64,000 nucleotides of DNA from an uncultured bacterium. GTDB lineage: Bacteria > Planctomycetota > UBA1135 > GCA-002686595. Shown in pieces: positions 19,993-29,748 of this stretch (positions are counted from its first letter, which is position 1; each line of letters starts with the position of its first letter). The notes under the pieces were generated by a model that did no database searches, had not been told where the DNA came from, and was given only the letters and a program-made list of their open reading frames with translations. The DNA lies in contig CALCXM010000186.1 of NCBI GenBank assembly GCA_937905825.1, positions 1 through 64,000 of the forward strand. The letters run 5' to 3'. The position numbers and the translations under genes were made by a program.

Positions 19993-20418
19993 ATGGCTGT
20001 TGTCATCCGCATGCGGCGCACCGGGCGCCGCAACCGTCCTTGTTACCGCATCAATGTCGCCGACTCTCGTTCGCCCCGTGATGGAGCTTTCCTCGAGACC
20101 CTCGGCCAGTACGACCCGATCTCCAAGGACGCCGAGAAGCAGGTGACGCTGGACGTCGAGCGTGCCAAGCACTGGCTCTCTGTCGGCGCTCTCCCCAGCG
20201 ACACGGTGCACTCCATCTTCAAGACCCAGGGCATCTACGAGGGACAAAACAAGGCCAAGCCTCGTTCCCGCAAGGGCCGCTCCACGGTCACCAAGACGCG
20301 CACCCGTCGGATCGCCGTGAAGGCCGATCGCGCTACCCGCAAAGAGGGTCGTCGCAACGAACGCGCCGACGCCGCGAAAGCAGCCAAGGCTGCTGCCGCA
20401 ACGGAAGGCGGCGAGTGA
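19993..20418 (+). CDS. rpsP: 30S ribosomal protein bS16 with basic C-terminal extension
   Basis: Residues 1-80 are a typical bS16: AVVIRMRRTGRRNRPCYRINVADSR, then GAFLETLGQYDP and KHWLSVGALPSDTVHSIF. The family is usually 80-90 residues; here another 55-60 follow, rich in Lys, Arg and Ala (KPRSRKGRSTVTKTRTRR and an Ala/Lys stretch ending EGGE). Such extensions probably contact rRNA at the subunit surface. It is transcribed alone or as leader of the next gene; the usual rimM-trmD-rplS partners do not follow. Confidence 0.96.
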   Translation: MAVVIRMRRTGRRNRPCYRINVADSRSPRDGAFLETLGQYDPISKDAEKQVTLDVERAKHWLSVGALPSDTVHSIFKTQGIYEGQNKAKPRSRKGRSTVTKTRTRRIAVKADRATRKEGRRNERADAAKAAKAAAATEGGE

Positions 20419-20664
20419 ATCACTGAGGGTGCCCTGCCCTCGACGGTCGCGCTCGGTTTTCTGAAGCGATCCGACGTTGCAGGCGAGCCCATGGAGTGGC
20501 GAAGACCCCTTGGGGACTTTGTTACGCCTTCGAATTAGAACGCGGTGCGCAAGGAGTGCATCGCGTTTCTGCCTTCCCGGGGAAGCCGCCAGTGGTTCCC
20601 GGATCCCCCGCGCAATTCCCCGGACCGACGGCGCGCGTCGGCCGCACCCACACACGATCCACCC

Positions 20665-21972
20665 GTGAGCAAGAAGTCGGACATCATCAAGAAGCTGGTC
20701 AAGGAGATCAAGCTTCCCCACGATCTGCCCTCCTCTGATTTCAAAGGCACCCTGTTGGAGGCTGGCATGTTCGCCGCCCTGCTGGGCCACCTGACCCCGA
20801 ATCAGTCCACAAGTGGAGTCAACGGTCTGCGCAAGGCCTTCGAGGACTACAACGAGACTCGGGTCAGTCAGTACCAGGAGATCGCCGAAGCCATCGCGCC
20901 CAAGGGCAAGGGCCTGACGCGTTTGAACAAGTACCTGCCCGGTGCGCGTTCCGTGAAGGACTTTCTGCAAGCGGTGTTTCAGGAGACCCACGGTCTCGAT
21001 CTGGAAACCATGAAGGAGGACCCGGTGGCTGTTGGCCGCGCGATTTCCAGCGTGCCGACCCTGGGAGCTGCCCTCGCGAGCTACCTGCTGTTCCTGGCGG
21101 AAGAGGGGCAGATGCCCGTGCTCTCCGGCAGCGTACGCGTGCTCGATCGTTTGGGAGTGATGACCCGCACCTCCTCCGTGCGCAAGGCCCGTGAAGCCCT
21201 GGACAAGGTCATCCCGGCCAAGGAGCGCCTGGAAGTGGCCTACGCCCTCGGGGTGGTGGTCGACAATTGGTGCGATTCCCGCAAGCCCACTTGCTGGGAC
21301 TGCGCACTGCTCAGCCAATGCACCTTCGGCCAAAAGGTCGAGAAGGACTACGTGGTCCAGCAGGAGCGCCTCGCGAAGCAACGGGAAAAAGAAGAGGTGC
21401 GCGCGGCACTCGTGGCGGAGAAAGAGGAAGTCCGCTTGGCCAAAGAGGCCGAACGGGAAAGCCGTTTGCGGGCCTCGACCTTGAAGAAGATCACCAAGGA
21501 GCGCGAGAAGGCCGCCAAGGTGGCCGCCAAGAAGGCCGAAATCGAAAAGAAGCGCAAGGACGCCGAGCGCAAGAAGTCCGCTGAGAAGAAGAAGCTCGCT
21601 GACCGGAAGGTCACCGATCGCAAGAAGGCGGAGGCTGCGAAAAAGAAGGAGATCGCGACCAAGAAGAAGGACGTTGCGGACAAGAAGAAGGCCGACGCCG
21701 CCGCCAAGCGCAAGGTGAACGCCGCCAAGAAAAAGGCCGCCGCTGGCCCCGCTAGTCCCGCGAGCCCGAGCACGAAGAAAGCCGCCCCGAAGAAGGTGAC
21801 CAAGAAGAAACCCGCGGCCAAGAAAGCGGCCAAGAAGGTCACCAAGAAAAAGGGAGCCAGCAAGCCCGCCAAAAAGGCGCCGGTGAAGAAGGCCCCGAAA
21901 AAGGTGGCCAAGAAGGCGAAGGCCAAGAAGGTCGCCAAGAAGTCTGCCAAGGCCGTTCCGCGGCGTAAGTAG
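20665..21972 (+). CDS. Endonuclease III-like Fe-S protein, catalytic residues lost, with histone-like tail
   Basis: Residues about 20-220 align by eye with endonuclease III (HhH-GPD superfamily): LLEAGMFAALLGHLTPNQST for the first helices, VPTLGAALASYLLFLAEEG in place of the LPGVGRKTAN hairpin, DKVIPAKERLEVAYALGVVVDN, and a full 4Fe-4S loop C203-x6-C210-x2-C213-x5-C219 with the same RKP context as E. coli Nth. The catalytic Lys of the hairpin (GRK) is Ala here, and the catalytic Asp (VDTHIFRV) falls in VLSGSVRV with no acid. Residues 225-435 form first a charged coiled coil, then Lys-Lys-Ala/Pro repeats like histone H1. This suggests a DNA-binding protein that is no longer a glycosylase-lyase. 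A GTG start at 20665 is chosen because the homology begins soon after it. Confidence 0.75.
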   Translation: MSKKSDIIKKLVKEIKLPHDLPSSDFKGTLLEAGMFAALLGHLTPNQSTSGVNGLRKAFEDYNETRVSQYQEIAEAIAPKGKGLTRLNKYLPGARSVKDFLQAVFQETHGLDLETMKEDPVAVGRAISSVPTLGAALASYLLFLAEEGQMPVLSGSVRVLDRLGVMTRTSSVRKAREALDKVIPAKERLEVAYALGVVVDNWCDSRKPTCWDCALLSQCTFGQKVEKDYVVQQERLAKQREKEEVRAALVAEKEEVRLAKEAERESRLRASTLKKITKEREKAAKVAAKKAEIEKKRKDAERKKSAEKKKLADRKVTDRKKAEAAKKKEIATKKKDVADKKKADAAAKRKVNAAKKKAAAGPASPASPSTKKAAPKKVTKKKPAAKKAAKKVTKKKGASKPAKKAPVKKAPKKVAKKAKAKKVAKKSAKAVPRRK

Positions 21973-21990
21973 CGGCCGGCCGATCTTCGG

Positions 21991-22647
21991 ATGGAGTCCA
22001 GCACTGCTTGCCCCGGGCCCCTGCGGGGGCGACTCGTGCTGGCTTCGGCCTCGCCCCGCCGCCGGGAGATTCTCGGCAGCCTAGGGCTGACCTTCGAGGT
22101 GGAACCCTCCGAGGTGGACGAAAGTCTGCGGCCGGGGATTGAGCCGGAGGACGCGGCCCTAGAACTCGCCCTACGCAAGGCCGCCGAGGTGGCCGCGCGC
22201 CATGGGGGAGAGCGCACTTGGGTGATTGGATCGGACACCATCGTCGCCCATGGAGAGGGACCCGCCACGCGCATGCTGGGCAAGCCCGCGGATGAGCACG
22301 AAGCTCGCGCCATGCTGGAGCTCCTCTCCGAGTCGAGGCACCGGGTCATCACGGGGGTCTGCGTGATCGATTTGGCGCGCTTTGAGCCCGAGAACTCCGT
22401 CGGGAGCGGGACCTTCTGCGCCTTTGAGCGCACCTGGGTCAGCATGCGCACGATCCTCCCCCAGGAGATCCAGACCTACGTGGACTCAGAAGAATGGCGC
22501 GGCAAGGCAGGTGGATACGCCATCCAAGAGAATGCGGACGCCTTCGTTCTCTCCCTCGAAGAGGGCGGATTCGACAACGTGGTGGGGCTACCCCTGGCCC
22601 TGACCCTTGGCCTGCTGAAAAAGGCGGGCGCTTTCCTGGATCACTGA
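21991..22647 (+). CDS. maf: Maf-family nucleoside triphosphate pyrophosphatase
   Basis: 218 residues with the Maf signature near the N-terminus (RLVLASASPRRREILGSLGLTFEV), the central SDTIVAHGE and LGKPADEHEARAMLELLS, HRVITGVCVID, and the C-terminal EEWRGKAGGYAIQ and VVGLPL. Maf proteins hydrolyse dTTP/UTP or modified nucleotides to monophosphates and can affect division. It starts 18 bp after the endonuclease III-like gene and is probably co-transcribed with it. Confidence 0.95.
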   Translation: MESSTACPGPLRGRLVLASASPRRREILGSLGLTFEVEPSEVDESLRPGIEPEDAALELALRKAAEVAARHGGERTWVIGSDTIVAHGEGPATRMLGKPADEHEARAMLELLSESRHRVITGVCVIDLARFEPENSVGSGTFCAFERTWVSMRTILPQEIQTYVDSEEWRGKAGGYAIQENADAFVLSLEEGGFDNVVGLPLALTLGLLKKAGAFLDH

Positions 22648-22749
22648 CCCTTGATCGGGGGGGCGTCCGCGGTTAGTCTGCTCGGCTCATTTCTGCCCGA
22701 AGGTGTCCGCCAGATGGATCCCTCGGGTGCCCAGGCCCCATTTTTTCTT

Positions 22750-22766
22750 GGCTCCCTGACGGAGCC
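22750..22766 (+). promoter_or_regulatory. Short hairpin in the rpmE 5' leader
   Basis: GGCTCC at 22750-22755 pairs with GGAGCC at 22761-22766 around loop CTGAC, 16 bp before the rpmE ATG and just after a T-rich stretch (CATTTTTTCTT). It could be a leader structure for ribosomal protein control, but a 6 bp stem is weak evidence. Confidence 0.22.
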
Positions 22767-22782
22767 CTAGCTTCTGATTCCG

Positions 22783-23001
22783 ATGAAGACGGACGTCCAC
22801 CCCAATTACGTCGAGTGCAGTGTTCACTGCGGTTGTGGCAATGAGTTCACCACCCGTGCGACGGTCAAAGAGATGCGCGTGGAGATCTGTGGCGTGTGCC
22901 ACCCCTTCTACTCGGGCAAGCAAAAGTTTGTTGACGCGGCCGGTCGCGTGGATCGCTTCATGAAGAAGTTCGGTCACCACGGAACCGGGGGCAGCAAGTA
23001 G
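22783..23001 (+). CDS. rpmE: 50S ribosomal protein bL31 (zinc-binding type)
   Basis: 72 residues, standard length: [46 protein letters not shown] and DAAGRVDRF. It has the Cys ligands of the zinc (C+) form: C-x-C-x-C near residues 12-18 and the C-x-x-C of ICGVCHP. It sits between maf and prfA, matching the frequent rpmE-prfA neighbourhood. Confidence 0.97.
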   Translation: MKTDVHPNYVECSVHCGCGNEFTTRATVKEMRVEICGVCHPFYSGKQKFVDAAGRVDRFMKKFGHHGTGGSK

Positions 23002-23183
23002 TCAGCGCTTCCGTCGAACGCGAAGCACGGAAGCCTCCGCTGGCCGCCTCCATTGCGAGGTGGCCAGGGTCGTTTCAGGGCACACGCGGCGGCGAACCTC
23101 GTTCGGTCCGTTGCACCTCCAGGGAGCCGGGCCGTTTTTCAACACGCCCCTAGGCAAGCACCGCTTCAGCCTCTTCACCGCCC

Positions 23184-24266
<1,083 letters not shown>

Positions 24267-24449
24267 ACCCGGTAGCCCTCCTTGGGTCGGCAGGGTAGGC
24301 TAGTTGCCCCCCAAGCGCTGGGCCAGCCGAGCGCGCGCTGACCCTCCCCAGGTCCGCGCTGGGATTGCCCTGCATGGAATTGAACGGAGCTTCCTGCCGC
24401 CCGTTAGGCCCCGGCTCCTCTCTCTTGACTCTTTCTTCACAGCCTCCCT

Positions 24450-25661
24450 ATGAGTGAACGTGACCCCCAGCCGCCATCGAACTTCGACGATCTTGAGCCC
24501 ATGCCCGCCGAGGCGGAGCTTGCAGATTTACCTGATGGGGCCATGTTGGAGGAGCTCCCCGAGAGTTCCGATCTCGTGGAGTTGGAAGAACTCCCGGAGC
24601 TCGTCGAACTCCAAGAACTCGACGAGTTGAAAGAGTTGACCGTGGACACGAACCTGACGTCGAAGCCCAAGCCCCGGGCAAAGTCCGTGGCCAAGGCAGC
24701 GCCGGCCAAGGTGACGCCCAAGGCTCCCGAGCCGGCTGCCAAGGCTTCGGAAGCCACCGCGCCGAGCGCGCCTCCCGTGCCGGCTCAGCCCGTGGCGGTT
24801 GCGGCGACCGCTGCGGCAACGGCGGCAACGGCGGACGCCAAGGGCACTGCCAAGTCCGATGCCAAATCAGACGAAGGGGCTGCGGACGAGACCGACCAGG
24901 CCTCGGCCGACGGCGTCCGTTCCTCTTCCCGTTCAAGCCGCGAGAAGCCCGCGCCGAGGCCGAAAGCCAAGGCCTGGGAACGTTGGGCCGGTCCCGGCGA
25001 AAAGCCCAAGCGCGAGATGGAAGCGGCTCCTGCTCTACTGCGCAAAGCGGCCCTGGGCCTCCTGATCGGTTGCCTCTTGCCCTGGGGTGGTGTGACCCCT
25101 GACTGGACGGGCAACATCGTCGAGAAACTCTTGGTGCTCGCCGGTCTCTTCGTCTGGCATGAGACCAACAGCCTGCGCGACGGCCTGCCCGTCAAGGGCT
25201 TCATCACCAAGTTGGGGGCGACCCGTTTCCTCCCGCTGTTTGTGATGGCGGGCGTGTTGACCCTTCTAGGCTTCGCACCCCTGCTCTCCTCCGAGAGCCT
25301 CTTCGCGGACTTCAAGTCCAACGGTGGTCCGATCGCGGAGAAGGGCTTCATGATCCTCGCTGGTCTGACCCTGACCCACATTCAATCCTACGAGCGCGGC
25401 GGCAAGTTCAGCCCGATGCTGCCGATCATGTTCTTGGCTCCGGCCATCGCCGGAATCATGGCTGTGCTCAAGGCCTTCTCCGGAGCCTCCGTCGGCATCG
25501 GTGAGATCCTCGGCGGGCTCGGCGCCTTCGCCGTGAGTGGTGCAGGTTGGATGGCAGCCTACACCATGTACACCGCGATCCAGGAAGCTCGGGTGCACGG
25601 CGAAGCAAAAAAGGTGGCCCAAGCGGAGGCTCGCAAGGCCGCCCGCAAGGCGCGCAAGTAA
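24450..25661 (+). CDS. Hypothetical polytopic membrane protein with acidic N-terminal region
   Basis: 403 residues. Residues 1-70 are strongly acidic and Leu/Glu repetitive (ELEELPELVELQELDELKEL). Residues 70-165 are Ala/Pro/Lys low complexity. The rest has about six membrane segments, including LLRKAALGLLIGCLLPWGGV, LLVLAGLFVWHETN, LPLFVMAGVLTLLGFAPLL, GFMILAGLTLTHIQ, LPIMFLAPAIAGIMAVL and GGLGAFAVSGAGWMAAYTMY, and a Lys/Ala tail. It matches no family I can name. It separates prfA from prmC, which are commonly adjacent, and prmC starts 37 bp after it. Confidence 0.7.
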   Translation: MSERDPQPPSNFDDLEPMPAEAELADLPDGAMLEELPESSDLVELEELPELVELQELDELKELTVDTNLTSKPKPRAKSVAKAAPAKVTPKAPEPAAKASEATAPSAPPVPAQPVAVAATAAATAATADAKGTAKSDAKSDEGAADETDQASADGVRSSSRSSREKPAPRPKAKAWERWAGPGEKPKREMEAAPALLRKAALGLLIGCLLPWGGVTPDWTGNIVEKLLVLAGLFVWHETNSLRDGLPVKGFITKLGATRFLPLFVMAGVLTLLGFAPLLSSESLFADFKSNGGPIAEKGFMILAGLTLTHIQSYERGGKFSPMLPIMFLAPAIAGIMAVLKAFSGASVGIGEILGGLGAFAVSGAGWMAAYTMYTAIQEARVHGEAKKVAQAEARKAARKARK

Positions 25662-25698
25662 GGCTCCGGCCAATCTTCCCAGCCCACTTTCATCCAAC

Positions 25699-26667
25699 GT
25701 GTCCAACCAGGACGACCACAACGCAGCGGGAGCTTCGCCTGAAAAAGGTGGGGCTCCCGGTTCCGCTTCCGGCCCCTCAAAAGGTCACGGATCCGGTCGA
25801 CCGGCGCAGCCCAAGACAGCGGGGGAGATGCTGGCCATGGCCCGCGAATTCCTGGAGCGCAAGGGGCTCGAGGAAGCTCGCTTGGAGGCGGAACTCTTGG
25901 TCTCGCATTCCCTGGGACTCAATCGTTTGGGACTCTTCATGGCCCTCGACCGGCCCCTGAGTTCGGAGGAGATCGACGGAGCTCGGGACCTCTTGGTGCG
26001 CCGCGGCAAGCGCGAACCGGTGGCCTACATCATCGGCCAACGGGAGTTCTACGGCCGCGCGTTTCGCGTGGGCAGTGGGGTCCTGATTCCCCGACCAGAG
26101 ACCGAACTGCTGGTGGACATCGCCCGCGAGCGGGTGGCTGCTATGGAACTGGATGTCCCCCCGCGGCTCGCGGACCTGGGGACGGGCAGCGGGTGCTTGG
26201 CGGTGACCCTGGCCCTGGAAATTCCGGAGGCTCAAGTGATCGCAGCGGACATCTCCCCGGAGGCAGCCCTGCAAGCACGTCACAACGCCGAAGCTCTGGG
26301 CGCGAAGGTGGAAGTGCTCGAGGGGGATGGTCTGGCCTGCCTCTTGCCCCGGGGTCCCTTCCACGTGCTGGTGTCCAACCCGCCCTACGTGATGCGTTCC
26401 GAAGAGGCCAGCTTGGCCCCAGAGGTCCGCGACTACGAACCGGACTTGGCGCTCTTCGCCCCCCAGGATGACCCTGACCACTGGGTGCAGAAACTCCTTG
26501 AAGCCTTGCCGGACATCCTCCGACCGGGGGGCTTCCTGTTGGTGGAGCTGGGGGCCAGTCAGGGCCCGCGGGTTCTGCAGCTGGCGACGCGCATGGGGTA
26601 CGAGGCGCGCCTGCACGAGGACTTGGCTCGCATTCCCCGGGTGCTCGAAGTCGCGCGCGGGGAGTAG
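25699..26667 (+). CDS. prmC: Peptide chain release factor glutamine methyltransferase
   Basis: SAM-dependent enzyme that N5-methylates the GGQ glutamine of release factors. It has the N-terminal helical domain (MAREFLERKGLEEARLEAELLVSHSLGLNRL), EPVAYIIGQREFYGRAFRVGSGVLIPRPETE, SAM motif LADLGTGSGCLAVTLAL, and the catalytic NPPY in VLVSNPPYVMRSE. A GTG at 25699 gives 322 residues with a 45-residue polar leader before the conserved part; a start nearer TAGEMLAMAREF (ATG at 25828) would also fit. It is close to its substrate gene prfA, supporting the call. Confidence 0.95.
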   Translation: MSNQDDHNAAGASPEKGGAPGSASGPSKGHGSGRPAQPKTAGEMLAMAREFLERKGLEEARLEAELLVSHSLGLNRLGLFMALDRPLSSEEIDGARDLLVRRGKREPVAYIIGQREFYGRAFRVGSGVLIPRPETELLVDIARERVAAMELDVPPRLADLGTGSGCLAVTLALEIPEAQVIAADISPEAALQARHNAEALGAKVEVLEGDGLACLLPRGPFHVLVSNPPYVMRSEEASLAPEVRDYEPDLALFAPQDDPDHWVQKLLEALPDILRPGGFLLVELGASQGPRVLQLATRMGYEARLHEDLARIPRVLEVARGE

Positions 26668-26690
26668 GCGCGCTTGGAGCCTGTCCCGCT

Positions 26691-27083
26691 TTAGGATTCG
26701 GGCTCGAACTCCGGATGATCCTGCACGAAGGCCCGGATCGATTCCTTCTCGCTGGCGGTGAAGTCGGGCATGAAGACGGCGACCTCGTAATGATCGATGT
26801 GCTCGCTCAAGGTCTCCGAACGCACCACCACCCCAGCTCCCCGGATGACGGTGATGTTTCCCTCGTGGGGCAGGTTCAACTCGATCTGCAAGCGGGTCAT
26901 GAGCTTGACCGGGCGATCGAGGTAGAAGCACACGCCGGCTTCCGAAATGTCCCGCACTCGGGCTTCGTAGCGACCCTCGGGCAGGTCCAGGGAAATCGGC
27001 CAGTCGGCCTTGGCCCGGGGCCAGCGACGGCGCTCACGGCCGGAACCTTGAAGGGTGGAGTTAGAAGCGGATTCAGCCGTCAT
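26691..27083 (-). CDS. PilZ-domain protein (probable c-di-GMP binding)
   Basis: 130 residues, essentially one PilZ domain. The c-di-GMP motif R-x-x-x-R is in RERRRWPRAK (Arg19/Arg23) and D-x-S-x-x-G is DISEAG at 45-50, at normal spacing. The rest forms the beta barrel (RLQIELNLPHEGNITVIRGAGVVVR) and a C-terminal helix (FTASEKESIRAFVQDH). It is probably a free-standing c-di-GMP receptor acting on a partner not encoded nearby. It is convergent with prmC, with 23 bp between their stops. Confidence 0.88.
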   Translation of the reverse strand: MTAESASNSTLQGSGRERRRWPRAKADWPISLDLPEGRYEARVRDISEAGVCFYLDRPVKLMTRLQIELNLPHEGNITVIRGAGVVVRSETLSEHIDHYEVAVFMPDFTASEKESIRAFVQDHPEFEPES

Positions 27084-27649
27084 AGGATTCGGGGGCGGGC
27101 CGGGGCTCGGGAGGCGTGACGAGAGGGGAATCTAGCCGCTCTGGGGAGCCCTGTCCAGATCGCGGATCAGCGCATCCCAGGCCACTTTGAAAGTGCTCGC
27201 ACTCCAGCATCGTCTCCTGCGTTCTGGCGCGTCGTCAGGAACCCTTCTCGAAGCCCTCGACTCGGCGCTGGGATTGGGGGGCGCAAGAGGACCCAGGAGG
27301 AGGCTCTAGGGCGTGATGGCGTTCTCCACGGCTTACTGGAATGAGGATGCCGTCGGAAGCTGGCGGCTGCCCGGTGCAATGGGGAGCGCTGGGCGTTAAA
27401 CTAGCCCAGGCCAGGATCCCCGGCCGCGCGCTGCGGAAGCCCTGGTGGGACCCCGCCCCCTGTCGCGCCCACGCTCCCCGCGGAGTGGGCCACCCCGGGC
27501 GGTGTCGCCGTTGTAGGAGCGTCTGCAGGTCGCTGCGCTTTCGGATCACGAGTGACTCCGAGGGCCGGCTTTGCTGTGCGCGCCTCCCTCAGCCTTCCAA
27601 CTATCCCGCGAGATTCCAATGGCCCCACGGAGGCCGGAGAAAGAAAACG
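27084..27649. other. Non-coding stretch between the PilZ gene and ssb
   Basis: About 565 bp between two divergent genes. The plus-strand frame into ssb is open for about 300 bp, but its translation is Arg/Pro/Gly rich without conserved motifs, and ssb has a good ribosome site (GGAGAAAG) just before the ATG at 27650, so I treat this as upstream region. No hairpin with T-tract, tRNA or repeat was recognised. Confidence 0.4.
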
Positions 27650-28147
27650 ATGTCGAGCTTTAACAAGGTCATCTTGATGGGCAACCTCACCCGCGATCCT
27701 GAGCTGCGCTTCACGCAGAGCAACATTGCGATTTGCAAATTCGGCTTGGCTGTCAACCGACGCATCAAGGATCAGAATGGTGAATGGCGCGAGGAGCCGA
27801 CCTTCGTGGACATCACGATTTTCGGCAAGCGCGGCGAAGCCTTTGCCAAATTCCACACGAAGGGCAAGCCCGCCTTCATCGAAGGCAGCCTGCGCTTTGA
27901 CACCTGGGAAGACAAAGAAGGTGGCAAGCGCAGCAAGCTTTACGTGGTTGGAGACACCTGGGAATTCGTCGGCGGCGGCGCTGGCAATGGCGGCGGCGGC
28001 GGCGGTGGCTACGAGTCGCGCTCGGGCGGCGGCAACCAAGCTTCCCAGGACGGCCAAGCACCGCAAGGCAACTACAATCGAGAGCCCCAAGGTGGTTACG
28101 GACAACCGCAACCTGAGTACCTCGAAGTCGACGACACCCCGTTCTAA
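27650..28147 (+). CDS. ssb: Single-stranded DNA-binding protein
   Basis: 165 residues. OB fold MSSFNKVILMGNLTRDPELRF, then FGLAVNRRIKDQ, EEPTFVDITIFGKRGEAFAKF and GKPAFIEGSLRFDTWED; then a Gly-rich, Gln/Asn/Pro-rich linker (a run of seven or more Gly) and the acidic tip DDTPF that recruits partner proteins. The Shine-Dalgarno GGAGAAAG lies 5-12 bp upstream, one of the better ones here. It is not next to rpsF/rpsR as in many genomes. Confidence 0.97.
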   Translation: MSSFNKVILMGNLTRDPELRFTQSNIAICKFGLAVNRRIKDQNGEWREEPTFVDITIFGKRGEAFAKFHTKGKPAFIEGSLRFDTWEDKEGGKRSKLYVVGDTWEFVGGGAGNGGGGGGGYESRSGGGNQASQDGQAPQGNYNREPQGGYGQPQPEYLEVDDTPF

Positions 28148-28309
28148 AGCAGACGCTCATTGCCTAGGACCCGGGCTTGGTGCAGCCGTTTCGTTCGACC
28201 CGCCTTCACCGCCCGGCACTCGCAATGCGTGTCGTTCGATGCGTGTTGCTGAGCCTGGGCCGAGGGGCAGGAAGAGACTCGGTCGCCGAAGTGCGACGAG
28301 GGAGACAGG

Positions 28310-29014
28310 ATGAAGCTTCGTGTATTGTTGTTCGCCAGTTTGCGCGAACGGGCGGGAACCGGCGAATTGCAGCTCGATGGCGTTCCCGAGGGTTGCAGCC
28401 TTCAGGGGCTGAAGGCTCAGCTAACTGCCGAGCATCCTGAATTAGGCGATCTCACCCACGTCTCCGGCGTTGTCGGCGAAGAGTACGTTCCCGATTCCAC
28501 GATCTTGCAGGCGGGTCAAGAGGTCGCGCTCCTGCCGCCAGTCAGCGGTGGGGAGCAGGACCCACTCTACGACGGTGTCTTCGAGTTGGCCTCGGACCCC
28601 ATCGACTTGGAAGCCCTGCGCCTGCGGGTTGAGCACGACAGCTGCGGAGCCGTGGTGCTCTTCAGTGGCAACGTGCGCATGAGCAACCGCGGATCCGATG
28701 TGACGGGCATCGACTACGAGGCCTTCTCGAAGATGGCCTATCCAGAGATGGCGCGCATCTTCGACCGTTGCCGTCAGGACCACGGGGACTCCGATGGCAC
28801 GCATCCAGAGCACGCCCTACGCATGCTGTGCGTGCACCGCATCGGTCACGTGGGAGTCGGCGAGTGCTCGGTCTTGATCGCCGTGGCAAGTCCCCATCGG
28901 GACGCCGCATTCTGCGCCGCGCGTTTCTTGATCGATGAGCTGAAAGCCAGCCTGCCGGTCTGGAAAAAAGAGATGTACGCGGACGGACATCACTGGATCG
29001 GGGATCGTTCTTGA
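28310..29014 (+). CDS. MoaD-MoaE fusion, molybdopterin synthase
   Basis: Both subunits of molybdopterin synthase in one chain. Residues 1-81 are MoaD, a ubiquitin-like fold ending PPVSGG (Gly80-Gly81); residues about 88-234 are MoaE (DPIDLEALRLRVEHDSCGAVVLFSGNVR, YEAFSKMAYPEM, HRIGHVGVGECSVLIAVASPHRDAAF, LPVWKKEMYADGHHWIG, which holds the catalytic Lys). MoaD must expose a C-terminal Gly for thiocarboxylation, so the fusion implies proteolytic release after Gly81, as known for MoaX of Mycobacterium tuberculosis. Good Shine-Dalgarno (GGGAGA). The next gene overlaps its stop (TGATG). Confidence 0.93.
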   Translation: MKLRVLLFASLRERAGTGELQLDGVPEGCSLQGLKAQLTAEHPELGDLTHVSGVVGEEYVPDSTILQAGQEVALLPPVSGGEQDPLYDGVFELASDPIDLEALRLRVEHDSCGAVVLFSGNVRMSNRGSDVTGIDYEAFSKMAYPEMARIFDRCRQDHGDSDGTHPEHALRMLCVHRIGHVGVGECSVLIAVASPHRDAAFCAARFLIDELKASLPVWKKEMYADGHHWIGDRS

Positions 29015-29661
29015 TGCAGGTCTTCCTGGTCCCGGTGACTCCCTTTCAACAGAACTGCGCTGTCTTGCGCTGCGAGCAAACGGGTGAAGGCGCGATCGTT
29101 GATCCCGGCGGTGATCTCGACGCGGTGCTGGCCGTGGTGCAGCGCGAAAAGGTCAAGGTCGTCAAGATCCTCCTGACCCACGGTCACCTGGACCATGCGG
29201 GGGCTGCGGGAGAGTTGGCCGAGCGCCTCAGCCTGGAGATCATCGGGCCCCATGCAGAGGATCAATTCTGGCTCGATAGCATGGAGCGTCAGGGGCAGAT
29301 GTTTGGGGTCAGTGGAGCCCATCCATGCACCCCGGATCAGTACCTGCAAGAGGGCGACGCGGTGCAGGTCGGCCAAGTCGAGCTGCAGGTTCTGCATTGC
29401 CCGGGCCACACCCCCGGCCACGTGGCCTTCTTCGACGACGCCTCGCGCACGGTCCTGGTGGGGGACCTCTTGTTTTGTGGAAGCATCGGGCGTTCCGACT
29501 TCCCGCGCAGCGATCCTGCGGCCTTGATTCGCTCCCTGATGGAGAAGATCCTGCCCCTGGGGGACGACGTGACATTTCACTGTGGTCACGGCCCTTCGGG
29601 CAATTTGGGGCACGAGCGCGCGACCAACCCCTTCCTGCAGATGGCCCCGAATCAGGACTGA
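29014..29661 (+). CDS. Metallo-beta-lactamase-fold hydrolase (glyoxalase II-like)
   Basis: 215 residues. Metal motif THGHLDHAGAAGEL (H-x-H-x-D-H), then CPGHTPGHVAFF, VGDLLFCGSIGRSDFP and CGHGPSG. This is the short glyoxalase II/YcbL-like layout without the C-terminal substrate domain. Members hydrolyse thioesters or similar small substrates with zinc or iron; the substrate here is unknown. The ATG at 29014 overlaps the stop of the MoaD-MoaE gene, so the two are translationally coupled; a TTG at 29011 is also possible. Whether it serves cofactor synthesis is only a guess from position. Confidence 0.88.
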   Translation: MQVFLVPVTPFQQNCAVLRCEQTGEGAIVDPGGDLDAVLAVVQREKVKVVKILLTHGHLDHAGAAGELAERLSLEIIGPHAEDQFWLDSMERQGQMFGVSGAHPCTPDQYLQEGDAVQVGQVELQVLHCPGHTPGHVAFFDDASRTVLVGDLLFCGSIGRSDFPRSDPAALIRSLMEKILPLGDDVTFHCGHGPSGNLGHERATNPFLQMAPNQD

Positions 29662-29748
29662 TTCCGTACCCTTCCCGCGCATTCCTTGGCCCCGGCGCAC
29701 CGTGGCGGTTAGCCTCTCCTGGCCATTCCTTAGCCGACTCCTGTCCCC

